DNA of 64,000 nt from Shewanella xiamenensis. GTDB lineage: Bacteria; Pseudomonadota; Gammaproteobacteria; Enterobacterales; Shewanellaceae. The first letter of the stretch is position 1. Each line of letters begins with the position of its first letter. Shown here piece after piece: positions 55,055 to 64,000 of this stretch. Location: the NCBI RefSeq assembly GCF_014647135.1, contig NZ_BMOP01000002.1, positions 310,001 through 374,000 on the forward strand, written 5' to 3'. The position numbers were made by a program, and so were the translations under genes. The notes below the pieces were generated by a model that had not been told where the DNA came from, made no database searches, and saw nothing but the letters and a program-made list of their open reading frames with translations.

Positions 55055-57904
55055 TTACAATACTAAAGTTTCAATTGGATAGCCTAAAGTTGCCAAATCC
55101 GCTTCAATTTTAGCCTTGTCACCAACAACCAAGATGATCATTTGTGAGATATCTAGCTCGGAAGCCGCGAGGGCATTGAGTTCATCTTTTGTTACAGTAT
55201 TTATAATTTTGTCCTGCTCGGTAGTAAAATCTTGGCTTAATTGATAACGCTGAATCATCCGCATAAAACCCGCCTTCTGATAAGGCGTCTCATAATCTAA
55301 CGCCTGCCCTTGGGAAACCGAGTTTCGCATAAAGGTCAGCTCCGCATCAGTCATCCCTTGCTGCTGATAAGCTTTGATTTCTTTAATAAACTCATTTAAG
55401 GCTTTAGCAGTTACATCAGTACGCACATCGCTAGAGGCGATAAACTCCCCCGCTTCCCCCGCGCCCGAAAAGCTTGTACGCGCGCCATAGGTATAGCCCT
55501 TATTCTCACGTAGGTTAAGGTTAATACGACTATTAAAAGCCCCCCCTAGAGGGTAGTTCATTAAATACGATTTAAAATAATTGCCTGTTGCATCATAGGG
55601 TAAGGCGCGTTTCGCAATATTGATCACCGACTGAGCCGCACCCGGTTTATCAATCACGTAAATACTCCCCCCTTTAAGCGCAGGGAATGATTTGAGCGGC
55701 GGCAATACACTGGCCTCACCTTGCCATTGACTTAATCCTGCAAGTTTTGGTAGCAATGCGCTTTCAGGCAGATTTGCCACAGTAATAATTTTGGCATTAG
55801 CACCACGATACTGCTCGGCGTAAAATGCCTTCACATCCGCAAGTGTCAGCGCGCCTACTGAATCTAACGTTCCCGCATCACTCACCCCAAGGGCGTTATT
55901 GTTACCATAGAGCAAGCTATACAGCGCAGCACTGGCCTGATAACTCGGATTAGACTGCATATGCTGAATTTGCTGGAGTTGTTGCTGTTTAACCCGAGCA
56001 AAATCGGCCTCATTGAAGGCAGGCTCAAACAGCTTTTCTTCTAAGATGGCTAATGTTTCATCCAAATGCTCGGTGAGCGCTGAAACTTTAATCGTGCTTT
56101 GATACTCAGATGCACTAAAATCGACCGTACTACCTAACATCTCAAGCGCCTGTGACAATTGTTCACTGCTACGCTTTTGGGTCGATTCATTGAGCATTTC
56201 CGCAGTTAAGCTTGCCAGTCCCGCCTTTTCGACGGGGACGAGTCGATGACCACCGTTAAGATAAATCACCAACTCAACCGTTGGTGTCTCGGCGCTTTGA
56301 GTGCCCATCACTTCAATGCCATTGGCTAACTTACTGGTCCAGATTTGCGGCACTTTCAGCACAGGCGCAGCCCCCGTTGCGGGCATTTTTGAACGATCAA
56401 AGCTTGAAACCAATTTAGCGGTAGGTAATTCACCTTCAACCGCCGTTTGGGCGACCGGCAGCGTTTGGGCAGTGAAGTTATCGGGATGGGCAACTAAGGC
56501 CTTCATACCCTGCGGCACCACACTCATCACCACCATAGGTTTGTCTTTGATGTATTTTTTAAATACGCGCATCACATCGTCTTTAGTGACATTAGCGTAA
56601 CGAGCAAGGTCAGAAGCTATTTTATTCGGCTCACCAAACAAGGTTTGATTTAGCGCCAAAGTCGATACTTTTCCTTTGACACTTTGCAGACCAAATATGC
56701 TATCGGCCTCAAACTGGACTTTTACTTTTTGCAAGTCTTCGTCGGTCACGCCGCGCTGCTCGAACTCATTAATAGATGCCAAGATCCGTTGCTCAAGCTC
56801 AGCAAGCGTCGTCCCTTTTTGTGGATTAGCTAGGGCGTAAATCGACATCTGGCATGCCAACTCCTGACAGGGTTGGCTCACGCTGGCCTGCACTGCATAA
56901 CCATCCTTCACCAGATTTTTATAGATTAATGAGGTTTTCCCTCCACCTAAAATATTGGCTAATAAATCCAGCGCAGCCTCATCGGGATGACTGGCATACA
57001 CGGTCGGAAACCCTATACGGATCAGCGGTAAATGTACGTTATCTTCCATCGAAATATAGCGGGTCTTATCAAGCGTAACTAAGGTCTTAGGTTCAGACTG
57101 AACCTCTGGGCCTCGGGGGATTTCGCCAAAGTATTTATTTACCCAAGCTAAAGCTTGCTGCTCATCAAAATCGCCACCAATCGTCAGCGTGGCATTATTA
57201 GGGCCGTACCAGCGCTGGAAAAAGTGCTTAACATCATCCACTGTGGCGCGGTTAAGATCCTCTGGCCAGCCAATAACAGGCCAGGAATATGGATGTCCAA
57301 CTGGAAACATAGCTTGATTAAAACGCTCGCTCATTCGGCCATAGGGTTGATTATCAATCCGTTGAGCGCGCTCATTTTTTACCGTCTCACGCTGCACTTC
57401 AAATTTCTCACTGGTCAGCGCTGGCAATAAAAAGCCCATACGGTCAGACTCAAGCCACAGCATTTTTTCGAGCTGATTGCTAGGGACTGTCTCAAAATAG
57501 TTGGTTCTATCAGTATTAGTGGAACCGTTAAGCATTCCACCCGCCTCGGTCACCACCTCAAAATGCTGCTCATCGGCAACGTGCTCTGAGCCTTGGAACA
57601 TCATATGTTCAAATAAGTGGGCGAATCCTGAGCGGCCGGCAAGCTCACGGGCTGAGCCGACATGATAAGTCACATCAACATGCACTAGAGGATCAGAGCG
57701 ATCCTGATGCAAAATTACGGTAAGGCCATTAGCAAGCTGATATTTTTTATAGGGAATACCGACTTGTGAATCTGTGAGTTGCACATTTTCAATTAATCTT
57801 ATACCTGTAGGTATTTGGGTTGAAGTTTCAGAGGCACAGCCTGCAAGTGCAGCGGAAATCGCAACCGCTAGTATCCATTTTTTCAAAGTATTCCCCTTAT
57901 ACAT
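55055..57904 (-). CDS. M16-family zinc metallopeptidase lipoprotein
   Basis: About 949 aa, predicted lipoprotein (lipobox LAGC). Two pitrilysin-type halves: an active N-terminal one with the inverted zinc site HLFEH (about residues 97-101) and the downstream glutamate in VKNERAQRID, and a C-terminal one lacking it, as is usual. It should act on peptides at the outer membrane. The start may be ATG 57904, or TTG 57886, which has an ideal AAGGGG at 6 nt and gives MKKWILAVAISAALAGC. Family is certain; substrate unknown. Confidence 0.9.
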   Translation of the reverse strand: MYKGNTLKKWILAVAISAALAGCASETSTQIPTGIRLIENVQLTDSQVGIPYKKYQLANGLTVILHQDRSDPLVHVDVTYHVGSARELAGRSGFAHLFEHMMFQGSEHVADEQHFEVVTEAGGMLNGSTNTDRTNYFETVPSNQLEKMLWLESDRMGFLLPALTSEKFEVQRETVKNERAQRIDNQPYGRMSERFNQAMFPVGHPYSWPVIGWPEDLNRATVDDVKHFFQRWYGPNNATLTIGGDFDEQQALAWVNKYFGEIPRGPEVQSEPKTLVTLDKTRYISMEDNVHLPLIRIGFPTVYASHPDEAALDLLANILGGGKTSLIYKNLVKDGYAVQASVSQPCQELACQMSIYALANPQKGTTLAELEQRILASINEFEQRGVTDEDLQKVKVQFEADSIFGLQSVKGKVSTLALNQTLFGEPNKIASDLARYANVTKDDVMRVFKKYIKDKPMVVMSVVPQGMKALVAHPDNFTAQTLPVAQTAVEGELPTAKLVSSFDRSKMPATGAAPVLKVPQIWTSKLANGIEVMGTQSAETPTVELVIYLNGGHRLVPVEKAGLASLTAEMLNESTQKRSSEQLSQALEMLGSTVDFSASEYQSTIKVSALTEHLDETLAILEEKLFEPAFNEADFARVKQQQLQQIQHMQSNPSYQASAALYSLLYGNNNALGVSDAGTLDSVGALTLADVKAFYAEQYRGANAKIITVANLPESALLPKLAGLSQWQGEASVLPPLKSFPALKGGSIYVIDKPGAAQSVINIAKRALPYDATGNYFKSYLMNYPLGGAFNSRINLNLRENKGYTYGARTSFSGAGEAGEFIASSDVRTDVTAKALNEFIKEIKAYQQQGMTDAELTFMRNSVSQGQALDYETPYQKAGFMRMIQRYQLSQDFTTEQDKIINTVTKDELNALAASELDISQMIILVVGDKAKIEADLATLGYPIETLVL

Positions 57905-58043
57905 CAATGGGCTAAAAATTAGCTCAGCTCAAAACCTTTTATCCACAATCACTTAAGACGCTTAAATATCAGCAAAGTTCCAAGCAATACAATGACTTCC
58001 TTTACTAAATCCCGCCCTTTAACCGAACAACTCCGTTAATAAA

Positions 58044-58469
58044 TCAACCAAGCCAGTGTAATGTCACTGCTGCAACCATAAGATAACGAACTGTTTTACC
58101 GATAAAAATCATACTCAACGCGGGTAACATGGGTAGCTTTAACCAACCCGCAAGTAAACATAATATATCCCCGATAATCGGTGCCCACGACAGTAATAAG
58201 GACCACACGCCATAACGCTCGATAAGTGTTAAGGCTTTGGCATGTTTGCCTTCACTCAATGCCTCTGGGGACTTAGCAAACCGCCCTAAACGTCCAAGAT
58301 AAAAACTTGTCATCGCCCCTAAGGTATTACCAATACTGGCTACAGCAACTAATACTAACCAAGCTTGCGGGACTTTATTTAACAGGGCGACGAGCAAAAC
58401 TTCAGATCCACCCGGTAACAAGGTGGCCGCCAAAAAAGCTCCCGAAAACATGACAATTAAGTCCGACAT
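58044..58469 (-). CDS. yqaA: YqaA/DedA-type inner-membrane protein
   Basis: 141-aa inner-membrane protein with about four membrane helices, resembling E. coli YqaA: FLAATLLPGGSEVLLVALL, SIGNTLGAMTSFYLGR, LLLSWAPIIGDILCLLAGWL and GKTVRYLMVAAV. A small member of the VTT/SNARE-associated (DedA) fold group, linked in the larger DedA proteins to lipid scrambling and membrane homeostasis. Function of YqaA itself is unknown. It is alone; the next gene is divergent. Confidence 0.88.
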   Translation of the reverse strand: MSDLIVMFSGAFLAATLLPGGSEVLLVALLNKVPQAWLVLVAVASIGNTLGAMTSFYLGRLGRFAKSPEALSEGKHAKALTLIERYGVWSLLLSWAPIIGDILCLLAGWLKLPMLPALSMIFIGKTVRYLMVAAVTLHWLG

Positions 58470-58756
58470 AAAAACTTACTCTATGAAATTAATAATTTTT
58501 TACATTAAATATTGGGTTACAACCTTGACGTTAAAACGATGTAAAAACCAACTATTTCACAACAAACTCATTTATCACAATAAGTTATAAGAAAATCGGT
58601 TTGTTATAACCCTGTCACTGCCGATACAATGCCTTTAATGGCAGAAATTGTCCTGTACCTGACGCGCCGCTTGGTATAAGTTCATTTACTTCAAGTGGAT
58701 ACACATACTAGCATCTCAGGTCTATGGGCTTGTAATGATATATTTTTGGAAAACGC

Positions 58757-59998
58757 ATGATCCTTCAAACTATTAGCCGCATCCCTTTTTGGCAAAAAGT
58801 CCTCACAGGCTTTATCTTAGGTGCGCTCGTTGGCGTGTTATTAGGCGAAAGCGCAACTGTGCTTAAACCGCTTGGCGATCTATTTATTAGCGCGATTAAG
58901 ATGCTAGTTGCGCCACTGGTCTTCTGCGCTATCGTGGTAAGTATTACCTCGCTAGGCTCTCAAACCAATCTAAAACGCTTAAGCCTTAAGACCTTAGGCA
59001 TGTTTATGCTAACAGGTACAATCGCCTCGTTAATCGGCTTAGCCGTTGGTTCGCTTATTGATATGGGCGGCACGATGCAACTGGCCACCACTGAAGTGCG
59101 TGAGCGCAATATACCCGGGTTTGCGCAGGTGCTACTCGATATGATCCCTGTCAATCCATTTGCCTCACTGGCCGAAGGTAAAGTACTACAAATTATTGTG
59201 TTTGCCGCTTTAGTCGGAATTGCCATCAACAAGGTTGGCGAGAAGGCTGAGCCGCTTAAACGCACAATTGAAGCGGGCGCCGAAGTGATGTTTCAACTGA
59301 CTCGCATGGTGTTAAAACTCACCCCAATTGGTGTATTTGGTTTGATGGCTTGGGTGGTGGGTGAATATGGTTTATCGACCCTATTACCTCTAGGTAAGTT
59401 TATCGCCGCAATCTATATTGCAGCCCTGATACATATGATTTTTGTGTATGGTGGCTTTGTGAAATTTGCAGGCTTAAGCCCTATGCAATTTTTCCGCAAG
59501 GCCATGCCTGCGCAATTAGTGGCTTTTAGTACCTCTTCAAGCTTTGGCACGTTGCCAGCCAGCACTAGAGCGGTTGAAACCATGGGCGTTTCTAAGCGCT
59601 ACAGCGCCTTTGTTATGCCGCTCGGTGCCACCATGAACATGGATGGCTGTGGTGGTATCTATCCTGCAATTTCGGCGATTTTTATCGCGCAGATTTATGG
59701 CATTCCACTCGATACCTTAGATTATGTGATGATTGCCGTCACCGCCACGGTTGCCTCTGTCGGTACTGCTGGCGTGCCAGGCAGCGCAATGGTGATGTTA
59801 ACAGTGACCTTAGGTGTGATTGGGTTACCGCTCGAAGGTATTGCCTTTATCGCCGCAATCGACCGTATTATCGATATGATCCGCACCGCGACGAACGTAA
59901 CTGGCGATATGATGACTGCCGTTGTGATTGGTAAATCAGAAAATGAGTTGGATATTGAACAGTTTAATGCCAAAGATACTCAAGCATCGTTAGCCTAA
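58757..59998 (+). CDS. Dicarboxylate/amino acid:cation symporter (DAACS)
   Basis: 413-aa inner-membrane symporter of the GltP/GltT/DctA family. Marks: PLGDLFISAIKMLVAPLVF, the serine-rich hairpin FSTSSSFGTLPAS, and TM7 PLGATMNMDGCGGIYPAI. The TM7 NMDGT motif reads NMDGC here. Helical hairpin 2 (GTAGVPGSAMVML) and TM8 (DRIIDMIRTATNVTGD) are intact, including the Asp and Asn that bind substrate and cation. Glutamate, aspartate or a C4-dicarboxylate is likely. The gene ends at a terminator shared with the convergent oxygenase gene. Confidence 0.92.
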   Translation: MILQTISRIPFWQKVLTGFILGALVGVLLGESATVLKPLGDLFISAIKMLVAPLVFCAIVVSITSLGSQTNLKRLSLKTLGMFMLTGTIASLIGLAVGSLIDMGGTMQLATTEVRERNIPGFAQVLLDMIPVNPFASLAEGKVLQIIVFAALVGIAINKVGEKAEPLKRTIEAGAEVMFQLTRMVLKLTPIGVFGLMAWVVGEYGLSTLLPLGKFIAAIYIAALIHMIFVYGGFVKFAGLSPMQFFRKAMPAQLVAFSTSSSFGTLPASTRAVETMGVSKRYSAFVMPLGATMNMDGCGGIYPAISAIFIAQIYGIPLDTLDYVMIAVTATVASVGTAGVPGSAMVMLTVTLGVIGLPLEGIAFIAAIDRIIDMIRTATNVTGDMMTAVVIGKSENELDIEQFNAKDTQASLA

Positions 59999-60023
59999 TA
60001 CCTTGGATTGAATCACTGTATAC

Positions 60024-60054
60024 AAAAAACCACCTTAACTAAGGTGGTTTTTTT
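60024..60054. terminator. Bidirectional terminator between DAACS and oxygenase genes
   Basis: AAAACCACCTT and AAGGTGGTTTT form a stem around AACT, with A- and T-runs at either end; the genes converge on it. Confidence 0.92.
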
Positions 60055-60061
60055 AGCCCTT

Positions 60062-60685
60062 TTAAAAGCCATGCATGCTGGTGCTCACCCTAAACCAACC
60101 GGCAATACTGTTACGTTGCGCCAAGGTTTTAGTCACCTCATGGGGAAAACGCTCGCTTAAGAAAATCACAAAGTGCCCCATTTTTGGCGCTATACGTTCA
60201 ATCTCATTATCGGCTTCATCGTAAATAATCAGCTCGCCGCAGTCTGCTGGCGTCCAATCCGGATTTAAGAAAAACACCGTAGTTAAGATGCGGTTTTGAC
60301 TGCCTTTTAGCGCATCCACATGCTTCTTATAAAAAGCGCCGGGTTGATACACAGCATAATGACTTTCATAGTCAAACAACCCCATAAATAAGCGACGATT
60401 GAGCCCATCCTTTAATTGCATCATCAAATCCAAATAGAGTGAATCAGGCTCATGCTGCTCCTCTAACCACTGAATCCGGTCACGACGAATATCGGGGTTA
60501 AGTTGTTGTTCTGCACCACGTCCGATGGAGGCCGCTTTCAACTCATGTATTTCTGTTGTTCGAACTTTTTCCAGCAATACTTGGCTTATATGACTAGGAA
60601 CTAACTCGGGTAAAAAGATATAGCCTTTGTCTACCAAGGCGTCAGCGATCACATCCAGCACTGCTTCACTTAATTGCGAAACCAT
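60062..60685 (-). CDS. 2OG-Fe(II) oxygenase, prolyl-4-hydroxylase-like
   Basis: 207-aa oxygenase with the double-stranded beta-helix of 2-oxoglutarate/iron enzymes. Iron site: YKKHVDAL (His-x-Asp, about residues 120-127), the distal histidine in RFPHEVT, and the 2OG-binding Arg in RNSIAGWFR. LTTVFFLNPDW and GELIIYDE form core strands. Closest pattern is prolyl-4-hydroxylase/PKHD. The hydroxylated substrate is unknown. ATG 60685 chosen; an upstream TTG (60700) would add five residues. Convergent with DAACS. Confidence 0.88.
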   Translation of the reverse strand: MVSQLSEAVLDVIADALVDKGYIFLPELVPSHISQVLLEKVRTTEIHELKAASIGRGAEQQLNPDIRRDRIQWLEEQHEPDSLYLDLMMQLKDGLNRRLFMGLFDYESHYAVYQPGAFYKKHVDALKGSQNRILTTVFFLNPDWTPADCGELIIYDEADNEIERIAPKMGHFVIFLSERFPHEVTKTLAQRNSIAGWFRVSTSMHGF

Positions 60686-60852
60686 TAATGCTACATCCAA
60701 TATAAAGAGGCTACGCTTTAGCTGTACTCAAGGGCTCAAAGGAGGGGAAACTGAGCCTGATTTTCGAGGGGCGTCGATACGGGATAAAGAAGTTATCCCA
60801 CAGTCAAATGTGGCGGGATTTTAGAGTAAAGATTATCGAAAAACAATAGCGT

Positions 60853-60888
60853 AAAAAAAGGCTTGATAGGTTGCCCTACCAAGCCTTT
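60853..60888 (-). terminator. Terminator after M3 peptidase
   Basis: In the minus direction GGCTTG and TAGG pair with CCTA and CAAGCC with one mismatch, followed by a run of seven Ts. It lies 22 bp after the stop. Confidence 0.85.
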
Positions 60889-60910
60889 GGCCTTTTTTAC
60901 AATGACTCGT

Positions 60911-63061
60911 TTAGTCGACTAAACCACGACGTTTTAATAAGGCATCGGTCGTAGGTTTTTGACCAGTAAAGTGGATGTAATTCTGCATTAAATCTTCGCT
61001 GTTGCCTTTAGACAATACCGCTTCACGGAACTTATCGCCGTTTTCAGCTTTTAAGCCCCCATGTTGGCCCATATAGGCGAAGGCATCGGCGGCAAACACT
61101 TCTGTCCACAGGTAAGCGTAATAACCGGCTGAATAGCCACCCGAGAAGGCATGGCTAAAATAGCTCGACTTATAACGCGGTGGGATCGGCGCGAAATCGA
61201 GGCCATGTTTGGCTAACACTTGATGCTCAAACTGTTCCACATCCTTGATTTGGGTGTCGGCACCAATCGAGTGCCATTCCATATCCAGTAATGCAGCCGC
61301 TAAATACTCAACAGTATCAAAACCTTGACCAAATTTATTGGAGGCTAAGATTTTATCGAGTAAGGCTTTAGGAATAGGTTCACCGGTTTGGTAGTGTTTG
61401 GCGTAATTGGCAATGACCGCAGGGTCAATGTTCCAATCTTCGTTAACTTGAGACGGAAACTCCACAAAGTCGCGCGCCGTAGAGGTGCCCGCCACACTTG
61501 GGTATTTCACCTTGGAGAATAAACCATGCACCGCATGACCAAATTCGTGGAACATAGTGGTCACTTCATCGAAGGTCATCAAGGTTGGACCGTCAGCAGG
61601 TTTTGGGATATTCAGTGCGTTATATACCACAGGCTTAGTGCCTAGCAGGCCGCTTTGAGTGACAAACTCATCCATCCACGCGCCGCCGCCCTTACCTTCA
61701 CGGGCATAAGGGTCAAGATAGAACAGACCAATAGAGCTGTTGTCTTTATCGAAAACCTCAAAGGCGAGCACATCGCTATGCCATACTGGTAAATCGGTGC
61801 GAGGTTTAATGCTAATGCCGTAGAGTTTGTGCATTGCGAAGAACAAACCATCCTTGAGCACTGAATTGAATTCAAAATAAGGTTTGATGCTGCTCTCGTC
61901 GAGGGCATACTTTTGTTGGCGCACTTTCTCGGCGTAATAAGCCCAATCCCAAGGTTGTAATTCAAAATTGCCGCCAGCTTTTTTGATTTCAGCTTGGATA
62001 TCCGCCGCATCGGCCTTAGCGTGAGCCAACGCCTTAGGCGCCAAGTCATCTAAAATTTCATACACTGCGCTTGGCGTTTTAGCCATTTGGTCGGCCACGG
62101 CATAGGCAGCCCAAGTATCAAAGCCGAGTAAATTGGCTTTCTTGGCGCGCAACTGCGCCATCTTCACGATTAAAGGGCCATTGCTAGCAACGGCACGGTG
62201 GGCCGAGGTTTCCCAGACTTTTTGGCGCAGTTCACGATTATTTAAACTGGCTAAAATAGGCTGACGCGTCGTGTTCACTAAGGTAATCAAGTAACCCGTT
62301 TTACCCGCTGCTTGCGCTGCGGCCGCTAAGGTCGCGATTTCACTGTCAGATAAACCGTCTAGCTGTGCCTTGTCTGTCACGACAATCACATCGTCTTTAA
62401 ATGACTTTAAGCTGTTTTGGGAAAACTCAGTCGCAAGGGTGGCCAACTCAGCGTTGAAATCACGCATTTGGGCTTTATCGGCATCGGATAATTTGGCCCC
62501 AGCACGCACAAACTGCTCGTAATAAAACTCGACTAGGCGCTTATCTTCAGCATTTAACGTGTCACGTTGTTGATAAACGGTTTCAACACGTGCAAATAAG
62601 CTTGGATCTAAATAAATGTTATCGCGATGAGCCGATAACTTAGGCGCTAAATCCGCCTCCGTTTTTTGAAAATTATCATCGGAGATCAAACCCGCGAGGT
62701 TAAAGAAGGTGCGTGACACTCGAGTCAACAACCCACCCGACGTTTCCATAGCTAAAATGGTATTCTCAAAGGTCGGTGCCTGTTTATTGCCAATAATGGC
62801 GGCGATTTCAGCCTCGTGCTCTTTTATCCCCTGCGCAAAGGCGGGGGCATAATCCGAGCTCTTGATCAAATTAAACTGTGGTGCTTGATCTTGTAATGGA
62901 CTCTTACTTAATAACACATTGGTCGCATCTATTTGAGCTGGTGTTGAAGCAGCTTTGGCTGCGACAGCATTAGTAGCTTCAGTATTTACAGCAGAATTTT
63001 CAGAACAGGCGCCCAATAACAACGCCGCGGTAACAGCGGTAAAAATAACAGACTTACGCAT
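60911..63061 (-). CDS. dcp: M3-family zinc peptidase lipoprotein (dipeptidyl carboxypeptidase-like)
   Basis: 716-aa predicted lipoprotein: signal MRKSVIFTAVTAALLLGAC, then a long helical N-terminal part and the M3 catalytic domain with the zinc motif FHEFGH (near residue 505) and the third ligand in the FVEFPSQVNEDW segment. The C-terminal PPRYKSSYFSHAFSGGYSAG (split) is typical of Dcp. Likely removes C-terminal dipeptides from peptides in the periplasm. ATG 63061 has GGGAG at 5 nt; the longer in-frame extension to 63178 lacks a ribosome site and would bury the signal. Confidence 0.92.
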   Translation of the reverse strand: MRKSVIFTAVTAALLLGACSENSAVNTEATNAVAAKAASTPAQIDATNVLLSKSPLQDQAPQFNLIKSSDYAPAFAQGIKEHEAEIAAIIGNKQAPTFENTILAMETSGGLLTRVSRTFFNLAGLISDDNFQKTEADLAPKLSAHRDNIYLDPSLFARVETVYQQRDTLNAEDKRLVEFYYEQFVRAGAKLSDADKAQMRDFNAELATLATEFSQNSLKSFKDDVIVVTDKAQLDGLSDSEIATLAAAAQAAGKTGYLITLVNTTRQPILASLNNRELRQKVWETSAHRAVASNGPLIVKMAQLRAKKANLLGFDTWAAYAVADQMAKTPSAVYEILDDLAPKALAHAKADAADIQAEIKKAGGNFELQPWDWAYYAEKVRQQKYALDESSIKPYFEFNSVLKDGLFFAMHKLYGISIKPRTDLPVWHSDVLAFEVFDKDNSSIGLFYLDPYAREGKGGGAWMDEFVTQSGLLGTKPVVYNALNIPKPADGPTLMTFDEVTTMFHEFGHAVHGLFSKVKYPSVAGTSTARDFVEFPSQVNEDWNIDPAVIANYAKHYQTGEPIPKALLDKILASNKFGQGFDTVEYLAAALLDMEWHSIGADTQIKDVEQFEHQVLAKHGLDFAPIPPRYKSSYFSHAFSGGYSAGYYAYLWTEVFAADAFAYMGQHGGLKAENGDKFREAVLSKGNSEDLMQNYIHFTGQKPTTDALLKRRGLVD

Positions 63062-63758
63062 ATTAACTCCCTTAAGTGTCACTGCCCTGTCTTTATATTT
63101 TTTAAGTGAAAGGTGCGAGTAACGGATTTTGGCTTCTCTTCCAACGAGTGCATCTTCAAGGCACTGTCGTCGATGCACAACCTTAGCAAGTTAACCGCCA
63201 TTCAGCCAAGCTTTCGACCAACGTATTCAAGGCTAAATTGTATCGCTTTATGTGTGACGAACCTCAAATAACATCATCAAGCGAGCACCACTGCCATGCC
63301 CACATTACATCTGAATAACAAAAATTATAAACAACATGATAAATATAAAAATAATTTAATTTAAAAATAATAAGTTACCTAAGAACAATTATAAAAACGC
63401 TAAAGGTTAACGCGATAACGATATAAAAATCGGCTTAAAACCAAACCATTTAAATAACAAATATTAATTATTTTTAACAAACAACCAATCCAAGTGTTTA
63501 TCCAATAGACAAACAAAAATCACGTCATATATCGGTTGTAATTTAATCAATCGAATTCATTGTCACAATTTAATACAGCCTTTATCCAATTAATGTCACA
63601 TTCAGATCATCAAATGTCTTTATAATCCTGTTCGTTAACTTAATGCTTCTGTAACTAATCGTTTTCAGAACAGTTTCAGAATATAAGTTAACAGGATGAT
63701 GGGCATGCTCAAAAATAGAGCATGTATTAGGGTCACATAAATATAAATAGAGAAAACT
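63062..63758. promoter_or_regulatory. Long AT-rich divergent region upstream of dcp and cpdB-like gene
   Basis: 697 bp with no gene. A very AT-rich block lies at about 63320-63500. Promoters for both divergent genes must lie here. The only clear structure is the hairpin at 63704-63724. I can name no regulator site. Confidence 0.55.
63704..63724 (+). other. Hairpin in the cpdB-like leader
   Basis: CATGCTC and GAGCATG form a perfect 7-bp stem around a seven-base loop, 35 bp before the ATG. No T-tract follows. It may be a leader structure or an operator. Confidence 0.4.
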
Positions 63759-64000
63759 ATGTTAAATAAAAAACTACTCGCAGTGATGATCACTGCCGCC
63801 CTTGGTGTAAGCGCCTGTGGCTCAGATGATGAGCCAATTGTTCAAGCGGATTTACGTGTACTAGAAACCACCGATCTGCACACGAATATCATGGATTTCA
63901 ACTACTACAGTGGTAAAGAAGACCCAACAATTGGTCTCGCGCGTACCGCAAGTTTAATTCATGCGGCTCGTCAGGAGTCCAAAAACAGTGTGCTCGTTGA
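63759..64000 (+). CDS. CpdB-like 2',3'-cyclic-nucleotide phosphodiesterase/5'-nucleotidase, 3' end cut by window
   Basis: About 80 codons visible; continues beyond the right edge. It begins MLNKKLLAVMITAALGVSAC, a lipoprotein signal, followed by RVLETTDLHTNIMDFNYY, which carries the Asp-x-His metal site of calcineurin-like phosphoesterases, close to CpdB (TDLHSNMMDFDYY). Expected to hydrolyse extracellular nucleotides in the periplasm. Assignment to CpdB rather than a general UshA-type nucleotidase rests on this short part. Confidence 0.8.
   Translation, partial: MLNKKLLAVMITAALGVSACGSDDEPIVQADLRVLETTDLHTNIMDFNYYSGKEDPTIGLARTASLIHAARQESKNSVLV

Overview
The window is a stretch of a gammaproteobacterial chromosome, almost certainly a Shewanella (Alteromonadales). 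I base this on recognisable protein families and on gene orders I recall from that genus: the chitin/GlcNAc genes next to ndh and glnB; rpsT / murJ-ribF-ileS-lspA-fkpB-ispH followed by a minor-pilin operon; OmpA-tal-pgi; and an ECF sigma/VWA lipoprotein cluster. I see no rRNA, tRNA, insertion sequence, prophage or CRISPR array. Most of it is core genome.

Layout. (1) 1-12865, chitin/N-acetylglucosamine locus: a GH20 hexosaminidase lipoprotein (cut by the left edge), a chemoreceptor and a periplasmic solute-binding protein form one operon. A TauE-type permease is divergent from it. A TonB-dependent receptor, a flavin-dependent halogenase-family protein and a SapC-family protein form a second block, and a LacI-type regulator (NagR) is divergent from that. 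Four copies of a LacI-style palindrome, TGACA-R-CG-Y-TGTCA, lie in the two divergent intergenic regions and tie the locus together. (2) 13031-14851: type II NADH dehydrogenase and glnB. (3) 15096-22708: type IV pilus minor pilins, with two FimT/GspH-type pseudopilins on the plus strand facing a pilV-pilW-pilX-pilY1-pilE-(small exported protein) operon on the minus strand. (4) 22925-30761: the ribF-ileS-lspA-fkpB-ispH housekeeping operon, murJ, and divergent rpsT with a TTG start. (5) 30822-35110: HlyU-like regulator, M28 peptidase, yaaA and an alanine/Na+ symporter. (6) 35541-42134: phosphoketolase, OmpA-family porin, transaldolase and phosphoglucose isomerase. HexR-type operators lie upstream of the phosphoketolase and of tal. 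(7) 42351-46637: a DUF3545 mini-protein, a hemerythrin, and a VWA lipoprotein-ECF sigma-anti-sigma operon. (8) 46851-54742: DauA-like SulP transporter, purEK, GGDEF protein, an SLT-domain lipoprotein, a small lipoprotein and gshA. (9) 55055-64000: M16 and M3 metallopeptidase lipoproteins, yqaA, a DAACS symporter, a 2OG-Fe(II) oxygenase, and the start of a CpdB-like nucleotidase cut by the right edge.

How it works together. Region 1 reads as a coherent chitin-sugar system: outer-membrane uptake (TBDT), periplasmic hydrolysis (hexosaminidase), sensing and swimming toward the substrate (binding protein plus chemoreceptor), and control by NagR. The halogenase/SapC pair and the TauE permease have no obvious step in that pathway and are the least understood members. 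The leader between the operator and the binding-protein gene also contains a strong intrinsic terminator hairpin, which suggests attenuation, a small RNA or the scar of a lost gene. Region 6 joins the phosphoketolase shunt to the non-oxidative pentose-phosphate enzymes, apparently under shared HexR control.
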